Part shown: one piece after another, positions 55,880 through 64,000 of the stretch
How positions within the stretch are numbered: position 1 is the stretch's first letter
Layout: each line of letters starts with the position of its first letter
Source of the DNA: Argyresthia goedartella
Lineage: Eukaryota; Arthropoda; Insecta; Lepidoptera; Argyresthiidae
DNA: 64,000 nt
Direction: 5' to 3'
Assembly (NCBI GenBank): GCA_949825045.1
Contig: OX463829.1
Span: 7,688,001-7,752,000 of the forward strand
Program-made: the position numbers and the translations under genes
The notes under the pieces: generated by a model
What the model saw: the letters and a program-made list of their open reading frames with translations, nothing else
Database searches by the model: none
Told to the model about the DNA's origin: nothing

Positions 55880-57939
55880 ATTCAAAAAACTTGCAGATAG
55901 TTTTGAAAACAATTTTAAATTATATAAACTTACAAATAACGATAGTAAAGTAGGGTTTAGTGAATTGGCAACAAAAGGAATCCGTAAAAGTAGGGATACA
56001 CTTTATGCACTTTATGGCAAAAAACATCTACACATGACCCAATTTTTATTCAACATGTAAAATTATTTTCAAAAATATTTAGGGCCGTCTGCCATAAAGG
56101 TTAGTGCAAACACATAAAAACGAAGATTCTTACATCGTCGAATAAAACTAAAACAATTTGTAATATATTACTATTGTTACTACGACTTCTTTAGACTTAT
56201 CTCTAGATCTCGCTGCATCATTTTTAAAAGACAATGTTCAAAAGTGTAATCAAGATTTCTCATTCGCATATATTGAGCCCTATACCATAATTAAAGCATT
56301 CAAGTTGTTAAATTTGAAAAAATCCGAGGATCTCTGGGGCATGTTCGTAAAAATGATCAGCTCGGTAATAGACGAACTTGCCCCTCATTTAGCTAAAATC
56401 TTCAATAAATGTGTAGATGAGAGTACTTTCCCTGATCTCATGAAACACAACAGGCTAGTACCTTTATTTAAAAGCGGCGATAGGGGTGACCCCACAAATT
56501 TCAGACCCGTCTCGGTTCTACCCGTATTGAGTAGAATATTTGGGAAGATTATATCGGGTCAGTTGCTGGCGCACTTTGGTGCGCATTAAATTCTTAATGG
56601 CCAGCAGTTTGGATTTACAAAAGAGCCGTCGACAACAGATGCTGTAATCATGTTAATTAAACATATTTTTAATGCGCGGGAAGATATACGCTATATATAT
56701 ACCCTACGGGGACGCTATTGTGTATTTTGTGACCTGTCCAAGGCATTTGACTGAGTAGACATTGCTCTTAAAGGGTAAACACTACGGCATACAAAGCAAT
56801 AGCTCTAAGCTTATGAGATCTTATTTAGAAGGGAGAGTTCAAAATTCTCATATTAATAGTACAAAGTTGTCGGGTTCTCAGGTGAAGATGGGACTTCCAC
56901 TGGGGTCTATTCCGTTCCTTTTCCCCGTGTTTTTAAATGATTTGCCATTCATGGCACAAAATATGTTAGATTAGTATTATTTGCAGGTGACACGTCACCA
57001 TTTTTTTTTAAATTAAGAGACAGGAAAATGACTTACAGGAAACAAATAATGCTCGCTTGCGAGTACTAGACTGGTTTACTGCCAATAACTTGCTTCTGAA
57101 TAAAAAAAAGGTGCATTAAATTCAATTTACCTAATGTAATACAAGTTGAGAGTAACATTGTATTGGGGAAAGACAAACTAAAACTAGTAGTTGAAACTGT
57201 ATTTCTCGGCATCACTATTGATTCCAAACTACAGTGGGGTCCCAATACTGTAAAATTTGCACATAGACTAAGCTCCACAGCATAAGCAGTTAAAAGAATC
57301 AGGGAATTGACTGATGTTGCAACTGTTAGGCTTGTATATTTTAGTCATTTCCATAGCATTATCTCCTACGGTTTACTACTATGGGGACGGGCTGCTGACA
57401 TTGAGACCATCTTAATTTTGCAGAAGAGAGCGATCCGATTTATTTATAAGCTATGTAATAGAGAGTCTCTGAGAGATTTCTTCAAAGAAACCAACATCCT
57501 AACAGTTGCAAGTCAATATATCTATGAAAACATAATGTATGTGAGGAAAAATGTCACTAGATTAAAACCATTAATAGCCACTTGAAATAAACATAAACTT
57601 TTTTTTCCAATGTTCAGTCTCACAAAAGTTAGTAGTTCTTTTATGGGGCACTGTATACGTTTCTACAATAAAATTCCGCTAGAAATACAAAACTTAACTG
57701 AAGCTCGATTCAAAAAATGTATAAAGCACACTTTGTGCACTAAAAAATAAATGACTTTTTAAAAGACGCCGATATCTGGCACTAAACCAGTTCATTGCAC
57801 CCTATATATTATGTACTAATAATTAGGCACCTACTTAATGTTTTATTATGCTTGCTCGATTATGTTATGACGTTCATTAAGTCTAAATGTTTGGTGCTGG
57901 TGGTATGAATAAAAATCCTTGAACTGAACTGAACTGAAA
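55880..57939 (+). pseudogene. LINE E: endonuclease-RT linker, RT and 3' end (older relative of copy A)
   Basis: The region before the RT matches copy A from about 4470 on. The RT reads IKAFKLLNLKKSEDLWGMFV, DLMKHNRLVPLFKSGDRGDP, CDLSKAFD followed by a stop, MGLPLGSIPFLFPVFLNDLP, then a lost ADD block (FAGDTS near 56980) and thumb YFSHFHSIISYGLLLWGRAA. Many frameshifts and stops. The 3' tail is a CTGAA repeat run at 57919-57938, distinct from all copies of the A family. Confidence 0.82.
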
Positions 57940-57989
57940 ATCCCTAGCACAGTGACAAAATAATGGACATTGTGCTGACAGTCGCACTA

Positions 57990-59560
57990 CAAAATTGGCT
58001 GGGATCAAACATTGCGAAGTATGTATGACAGCTGCCGATGGAAAACTTAACTCTGACCAAAAACTTAAAAAAAATAACCTGTGCCGTAAAATAGGACATG
58101 GACCATCTCAAATGATTGTTCAGTATCAAGCGATCAAACAAAAAGCCCTTCAAGCCCAGATCTCAATAAAGACCTTAAAAGAAAATCAGGAAGTTTCGAT
58201 AAAATTAATGCAATTAATGAGGCCATCAAAGAAACTAACAAAAAAGTGGCCAAGTGTGAGTCGGACTAGCCCATGAAGGGTTCCGTTGTAGCAAGTAATT
58301 TTATGACTGGAAGTTTGTGTTGTAACTTTGTTTTTCATAGTGTTTGTATGTGCGGTTTTTAATAAATGTTTTATATCTTAAAAGCTGCTTATTTTCTTTT
58401 GTTCGAACCAATTTTCGTTGAAAGTTTTTTTTTGAGATACACAGCATATATTTTTTGTAGATTGTTCACTTTCGTACCTTAAATTTAGAGGGGGGACATC
58501 CACATTTTTTCACTTTGGAAAGGTATGTCTCTTTAACGATTTACTTTCAGGAAAAATGGTTTCAGGAACCTCTGCGTAATTTTGAAGACCTATCTACCCC
58601 TTATTTTTTTTTATTTTTGTATAAAAATCGTAAAGAGGTTCACAGAATACATCTACATACCAAGTTTCAACTGTGTAGTTTTAATAGTTTCTGCATAAAG
58701 TTGCTGTGACATACGGACGGACGGACAGACAGACAGACTTGACGAAACTATAAGGGTTCCTTGTTTCTTTACGGAACCCTAAAAAGCGGCCCAACATTCC
58801 ACCTCTTTCTCCGAAATAGTTAAGAAAGGTACGAACAACTTTATACGTCCCAGAAACTACAGCTCTGCTCAGTGATATAACCCAATGACCACAAGAAGTC
58901 TAGTGACGAGACTAGAACTTGTTCTAAAAATTATTCGCCCCGAATTCATGAAACTCCATGTCCGTGGACTTCGAAGACGAAAAATGGTGGCGTCATTATT
59001 AGCGCTGACCATAAAGAAGATATTGAAAAACTTAAGCATTCCTCTCAACTAACTACCTCAGGACTAACGGTGGATGAGCCCTCTAAACGTAAACCGAGAA
59101 TCACAATTTTAGGAGTACCCATTTCCCTAACTGAGGGCGAGGTTTTCAAATGTCTCTTGTAAAAATCTTGTCGAAAAAATGCCGAATTTATCTCTAGAAT
59201 GGTTTTTGACCTCAATAAAGTTGAGCCTCAAATCCGACAAAAAGAACACGGAGGCCTCAAATTACATCACTGAAGTACCTGCCGAAATCCGCAAGGCTCT
59301 CATAAAACAGGACAAGGTGTTCATAAATTGGTCACCTTGTACTGTAAGAGATTTCACCCTAGTTTCAAGATTTCAACTGTCAGCGGTATGGACATGCTGT
59401 CAAGACCTGCAAAGAGGCGAACCCTACTTGTGGACACTGCGCCGAACTGGGGCACCTGACGACCGACTGCACTAAAAGTCTGAATCGCCAAAATGTGCAA
59501 CGTGCCTACGATACAAAAAACAAAGTGACCACAAAACAGGTGACATAGTTTGTCCGGCCA
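57990..59560 (+). pseudogene. LINE G ORF1 with CCHC zinc knuckles
   Basis: The first part reads KHCEVCMTAADGKLNSDQKL and a Lys/Gln-rich helix-like stretch, and is then cut by repeat X. After the insertion, RITILGVPI, FDLNKVEPQIRQKEHGGLK-like text and VFINWSPCTVRDF resemble the RNA-binding region of gag-like ORF1 proteins. At 59365-59480 in another frame come FNCQRYGHAVKTC (first Cys lost) and CGHCAELGHLTTDC (a complete CxxCx4Hx4C knuckle), then a partial third. Such proteins bind element RNA. Multiple frameshifts; inactive. Confidence 0.65.
58247..58793 (-). repeat. Interspersed repeat X, inverted, inside LINE G ORF1
   Basis: Begins AAGTGGCCAAGTGTGAGTCG and ends ACGGACGGACGGACAGACAG followed by CTTTACGGAACCCTAAAAAG. 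Its insertion interrupts ORF1. Confidence 0.65.
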
Positions 59561-59699
59561 AAAAAAAACGTACATAAATTCTACCGATTATGGTGGCGCC
59601 TAAGAGCGCCATAGTATAAAATGTATACATCACTCTTATATATAACTTATAAATTAAAATAGATAAATAAGTAAAATAATAACATAGATAATTTAAATT

Positions 59700-59990
59700 T
59701 GAGTGTCTCTCTGGGTGGCAGGTAGCCAGGCTGAGCAGAGCCCTTCTCTAATTCCCCAGCCTCAAAAGAAACTAAAAATTCTGCATCAAAACATCAGAAG
59801 CATAACCCGCAACTGTCAATGTTTCAGTACACTTCTCGCAGAAATTAACATAGAGGCCGATATCATTGTTTTGATTGAATGCTGGATGTCGTGCGTTCAT
59901 AAAATGCCGCCACTGGACGGATATGTCTCTCACAGTTCGGACAAGTATCACGATCAGAATGATGGCGTTGTCATATATAATATGGAAAGT
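59700..59990 (+). pseudogene. LINE G endonuclease, N-terminal part
   Basis: The frame reads KKLKILHQNIRSITRNCQCF, INIEADIIVLIECWMSC and LDGYVSHSSDKYHDQNDGVV. The N(I/V)RS and xExW motifs (E of ECW is catalytic) are those of the AP-type LINE endonuclease. It stops where LINE copy D is inserted; the same protein resumes at about 61410. Confidence 0.7.
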
Positions 59991-61376
59991 TGAGACCAGT
60001 TTGGTGTTAGACAGCAGCACGTTAGAATTAGTAAATGTCACGAAGTTTCTTGGAATAACCATTGATAGTAAATTGCACAGTGGGGACCCCACATAGATAA
60101 ATTAGCTGGAAAATTAAGTTCTGCGGCTTACGCTGTTAGGAACATCAGATAAAACTCGGATGTTGCTACATCTAGGCTAGTATATTTCAGTTACTTTCAT
60201 AGTGTCATGTCCTATGGTATCTTGTTGTCGGGAAAAGCAGCGGATAATCAAACTATTTTTATTTTACAGAAAAGAACTATTCGGGCAATTTATATTTTTA
60301 AACGCATATACTCCTTAAGAGAGCTTTTTAAAGAAATTGACATACTAACTGTAGCTAGTCAATTTATTTTCGAAAATATAATGTATATTATATACATAAG
60401 AACCTTACAGCATTTTCCAAACTTAGCGATAGCTGTAATATAAACCTGAGAAATAATCACAGACTACTTGCCCCCGGTTTAGACTCGCGAAGGTTAGCAA
60501 TTTTTTCAAGGGTCAATGCATTCTCTACTAAAACAAGATACCTCTGGAGATCTTGAAAATGTCATTTGAGCAATTTAAAAACGACGTTAAAGCGACTTTG
60601 TCGAAAAAGGGATATCACAATGTTCAAGATTACTTAAATGACGGGACTGTATGGGGTTAATCTGGCTCAACACAGACCTAGCTGTTGATAATTTTGTAAT
60701 TATTTATTCCTGCTTATTCATTATCATAATGATATTATAATATTTGTATTAATTAAATAAATAAGAGCGCTTATGGCTCCCGGAGTGTAGCTTGGCCGGC
60801 GCCTGCTCTGTGTGTCTCGCTCTCTCACAGAGCCAGTCTCTGTGCGAGGGCGAGACGCGCGCGGAGGGCTCTGGCCGGGTTACATTAATAAGTAGGAATT
60901 TGTGTTTGCACTCACAATTATGTAAATAGCTGTACATTACTTTAAATATAGGAAAGAAAGTTATTATGTTAAGGTCTGTCTCGGTTGAGCACGTAGGAAT
61001 ACATAAATCACAAAATACAACTAAATATAATATCTTGCATCATTAACATGTGTAACTACTTTGCTCTACTGAGACGGGTCAATAAAAATATGTGTCTGTT
61101 GGTTCACTGCTTTAGAGCGAGCGACTGAGATCACGCATATACCATGTAGGTTTCCGTGATCGCTCCGTAAACATTGTCTAAAAAAAACTATGTGTAACAT
61201 GGATAAATAAATAAAATAAAAAGTTAGCACAAGCAATTTAAAAAAAAGATCAAATGTCAATCTGTGGGAGTTTCTACGCCCTTCTTCTCCCACAGTGGTC
61301 CAATGTAGAGAAGTGGCGAAAAAAAACCGATGGCTAAGATTATGTAAATATCTACAGTAATAAAGCCATTTGGAAT
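59991..61376 (+). mobile_element. CR1-group LINE, copy D (5'-truncated, inside LINE G)
   Basis: Starts at the equivalent of copy A position 5786 and runs through the thumb (LGITIDSKL, SYFHSVMSYGILLSGKAA) to the 3' hairpin (61262-61295, 9 perfect pairs) and a single ATTTGGA-like tail unit. A 465-bp segment (60757-61221) interrupts its 3' UTR. Small indels and stops disrupt the frame. Confidence 0.85.
60757..61221 (+). mobile_element. 465-bp insertion in copy D, unclassified
   Basis: The three sister copies read straight through this site. Left of the insert the LINE has TATTAATTAA and right of it AGTTAGCACAAG, consistent with a short AGTTA duplication. The insert has a GC-rich left part (GCTTGGCCGGCGCCTGCTCT, GCGAGGGCGAGACGCGCG) and an AT-rich right part ending ATAAATAAATAAAATAAAAA. 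It could be a solo LTR or a retroposed non-coding transcript; neither could be shown. Confidence 0.6.
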
Positions 61377-61976
61377 ATTATAAGTCACACTTAAAACCTA
61401 TTATACAGCAAGCGACACAGCCACAGGCCTAGCTATCCAACTTGATAACTCTACTATAATAGTAGGTAATCTACCGGCCTGACTGTTTCAAAAACGCTGA
61501 TGGCTAAATTTACTCACTACCAAATTTACTTAAACACTATCAAAACTTCCGTAACATTATCATAATTGGGGACATAAATATCAACATAATTCCAAATAAT
61601 AATCAACTTCAATACATATATAGAACTCACCATAGAAGGATAGATTAGAACATGTTGTCCTAAAGACAAAACATAGGTCAAAGAACCTTATTATTCAATC
61701 AACCATATCAGTTAAATCAACACTTTTCTATCTTGACTGGTATATTACAAACCCTGCAATACCAAAAAAATTCGTCAAACATCTTAACCTCGATAAGTTC
61801 TTAAACGAATTTAAATCCTCTCTCCCATATCAGTTTATATCTGATAGAAGATCCCGATGTAGCCTTAAATAACCTGATAACCAAAAAATTCCTAATAGTG
61901 AAATTGTAAGAAAACCCTGGATGACAACCGGTCTTCTTCGCTGCGTCCGAAACCGTGATATTTTGCACAAACAAGT
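61377..61976 (+). pseudogene. LINE G endonuclease, C-terminal part
   Basis: Resumes with DTATGLAIQLDNSTIIVGNL, then ININIIPNNNQLQY (degraded GDIN motif: GDINI at 61573) and later NKPCNTKK-like linker text. Frameshifts are frequent. Confidence 0.6.
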
Positions 61977-62375
61977 AAAAAACCGGCCAAGTGCAAGTCT
62001 AACTCGCGCACGAAGGGTTCCGTACCACCGTAAAATGGTGTGGAGTGAATAGTTTGGATTTTACATAGCAAAATGTTGTTTATAAAATTATTGGTGCGGC
62101 TACTTTCACACTCCATGCACGTAACCAAGTGCATTCATAAGTTTGTATGTGGTATTGAAAGAATTGTTGTATGGGAGCCTCCTCAAATATTTATTTTTTT
62201 CTGTTTTTTAGTATTTGTTGTTATAGCGGCAACATAAATACATCATCTGTAAAAATTTCAACTGTCTATCATGGTTCATGAGATACAGCCTGGTGAAAGA
62301 CTGATGGACGGACGGACGGACAGCGGAGGCTTAGTATAAGGTCCCGTTTGGCACCCTTCGGTTTAGGAACCCTAA
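61977..62375 (-). repeat. Interspersed repeat X, inverted, inside LINE G
   Basis: Best match to 7040-7560: AACCGGCCAAGTGCAAGTCT at the left, TGGTGTGGAGTGAATAGTTT, CTCCATGCACGTAACCAAG, CATCATCTGTAAAAATTTC, and GACGGACGGACGGACAGCGG near the right. Confidence 0.75.
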
Positions 62376-63885
62376 CGATCGCAAATGTAACACTATTCTA
62401 TCAACCACCTATCGACACTATGGTAACTTTTGTAATTCACTCTTTAAAAAACTCAAACTTAAATATGACAAGGACCTATCAGTTGCCGCAGGCTCCAACA
62501 ATTAAACAAATCTGGTCTGCTATAAAATCCATATCGAACCTTGAAAAAATTGAAAGCTCACCTATAGAACGTCTATCATTAAATTCCTCTGAGAAAAACG
62601 CTATAGAAGAAGTTAATATGTTGTTCAATCATGTTGGAAAAAACCTTTCTGAAGCGATTCCACCCACCACTCCGCTACCCCCGTACAGTCTTTCGCATAA
62701 CTGGAGACCTCTGAACATGACATAGAATCTCAATTTCTGGCACTAAAAACTGACTTTGCCATAGGATGCGATAGAATTAGTGCTAAGATGTTAAAATCAG
62801 TCAAAGACCCCTTAGTTCCCTTGCTCCCTCCGATCTAAAAAAAAAACTGTCATATGCTCTATACACAAAGCTGGTGATAGAAGTGCTGTTATCAACTACA
62901 GGCCTATCTCAATACTAACTACCTTACATAAACTCTTTGAAAGAATATTAAACGATATATTAGTAAATTTTTTCGATTAAAATAACTTACTGTCAATTAA
63001 CCAATACGGTTTTCAATCAGGTAAATCGGATGACGCACTTTTAGCTTTTACAAATGCAATAACTTAAGAACTTGATGAAAAGAAAAAATGTCTTACTAAT
63101 AAATTTACCTGGAATTAGCGAAAGCTTTCGACACTGTATCTATCCCACTTCTCCTCAATAAACTTGAATCACTGGGTATTCTATTCAAAAGTTACCTGTC
63201 AAGAGAACTCAAAGAGTCAATATTGATGAGCATGTTAGTGATGATCTCCCGGTTTCTAATGGAGTCGCTCAGGCAGTTTACTCGGCCCTACACTGTTCCT
63301 ATGTTACATAAACGATCTATGCAATCTAAACCTTCCACAATGTAAAATTGTCTCCTACGCTGATGACACCACCCTCACTTTCACAGATGAAACAATGACA
63401 GATGCCATCTCAGTAGCTCAAAAGGTCTTCAAATAATTTTCACATTGGATAGCAGCTAATTACCTTACACTAAATTAAGATAAAACCACATACATGATTT
63501 TATCAATTGTAAACCGGGCTTCATGCATTGACATTTTCCAAAATTTGAATATTATCTCCCATAAATGCTCCTACCCACTCAAAAATATCTGCACATGTCC
63601 TCAAATTTGAGCACCAATTCAACTAAATATCTAGGTATAATAATGGCTTGCAATCTAATGTTTAGAGAACAAACGTAAAATCTATCCAAACATATCAGGA
63701 AACTAGCCTATGCCTTTAAGCAGCTTAGACATGCTATAAGTGATAAATTAATTATACAAATATATAAGGTAGAGCATTATATATTTGTATAGTTATATAG
63801 ATCCAATCATTAGTGACATACGGAATCACATGCTGGGGTAGATCCCTAAAGACTCATATACTAGCAGTCGAATAAGCACAACGAC
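62376..63885 (+). pseudogene. LINE G reverse transcriptase
   Basis: Linker YQLPQAPTIKQIWSAIKSIS and NWRPLNMT, then RT: GDRSAVINYRPISILTTLHK, INQYGFQSGKSDDALLAFTN, a broken DLAKAFDTVS (63115-63135), LCYINDLCNLNLPQCKIVSY and the intact catalytic YADDTTLTFT near 63358. The GVPQG block is damaged (VAQ then frameshift). The thumb region AYAFKQLRHAISDK and HAGW-like GITCWGRS follows. The end is interrupted by two snap-back repeats (63754-63790 and 63886-63945). Inactive. Confidence 0.72.
63754..63790. repeat. Inverted repeat, 13-bp arms, in LINE G
   Basis: 63754-63766 (ATACAAATATATA) and 63778-63790 are exact inverted complements around an 11-nt spacer. Confidence 0.85.
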
Positions 63886-63945
63886 TCATACTAAAAATTT
63901 GTCTATTCAAACCATATGGTTTGAATAGACAAATTTTTAGTATGA
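63886..63945. repeat. Perfect 60-bp palindrome without spacer, in LINE G
   Basis: Every base of 63886-63915 pairs with 63916-63945; centre CATATG. The left half reads as LINE G coding (LILKICLFKPYG), the right half is its mirror copy. Confidence 0.95.
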
Positions 63946-64000
63946 CTAGAAGTGTATGAGGAGAAGTGTAGGGATCAAAAATCTCCTCTACTCATCGCCT

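Larger units (their letters stand above)
57945..63960 (+). mobile_element. LINE G, near full length, invaded by at least three other elements
   Basis: Pieces occur in the right order: ORF1 (57990-58246, 58794-59560), endonuclease (59700-59990, 61377-61976) and RT (62376-63885). Insertions are repeat X at 58247-58793, LINE copy D at 59991-61376 and repeat X at 61977-62375. It starts right after the tail of LINE E and runs to the window end. Zinc-knuckle ORF1 places it in the Jockey/I/R1 side of LINEs rather than the copy A family. Confidence 0.7.

Overview
The window looks like a piece of a moth or butterfly (Lepidoptera-type) nuclear genome. It is AT-rich, with split host exons. It is packed with LINE retrotransposons ending in short tandem-repeat tails, tRNA-headed SINEs, mariner/maT copies and small inverted-repeat elements. 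There are no bacterial operons, rRNA genes, CRISPR arrays or credible stand-alone tRNA genes. No species is named because nothing in the sequence fixes one.

Host genes. The only confidently recognised host gene is a ciliary-type opsin (pteropsin-like) on the minus strand. Exon 1 (41918-42094) and exon 2 (40488-40647) encode the N-terminus through helix 3, with consensus splice sites; later exons were not found. Further exon-like open frames have plausible splice signals but no recognised family: 14520-14817 (-, one in-frame stop), 45375-45575 (-), 42311-42465 (-), 44621-44914 (-), 19841-20064 (-) and 55738-55827 (+).

Mobile DNA by region. 0.87-1.26 kb: a LINE tail. 2.2-6.7 kb: a CR1-group LINE (copy A) with both reading frames free of frameshifts but carrying six nonsense codons. 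7.8-11.3 kb: a second LINE (H, minus) whose ORF2 has a single frameshift. 11.4-20 kb: SINEs, a long (TTTC)n microsatellite and a LINE lacking its RT palm. 21.8-23 kb: a PIF/Harbinger transposase pseudogene. 25.5-33 kb: LINE copy B, then a DIRS-type fragment split by a maT (DD37D) mariner, then another LINE fragment ending at a second, inverted maT copy. 34-37.3 kb: LINE remnants, including copy C. 38.5-39.8 kb: a compact transposon with 18-bp terminal inverted repeats, an exact 8-bp target duplication and a THAP-like exon, most like the P-element superfamily. 40.5-42.5 kb: opsin. 43-55 kb: SINEs, MITEs, LINE ends and tandem repeats. 55.9-64 kb: LINE E followed by LINE G (zinc-knuckle ORF1, endonuclease, RT), which is itself invaded by two copies of an interspersed repeat and by LINE copy D, which in turn carries a 465-bp insertion.

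Cross-cutting patterns. Four long copies and three solo ends of one LINE family share a 3' end, and the long copies keep a 3' hairpin although their terminal tandem repeats differ. Two SINE types with different tRNA-like heads share a central block. Several elements contain exact or near-exact snap-back inverted repeats that are absent from sister sequences or break an otherwise readable frame, suggesting recurrent template-switch mutation. I saw no undescribed multi-gene system. The most novel candidates are the 38.5-kb THAP transposon, the snap-back insertions and the unidentified exons.
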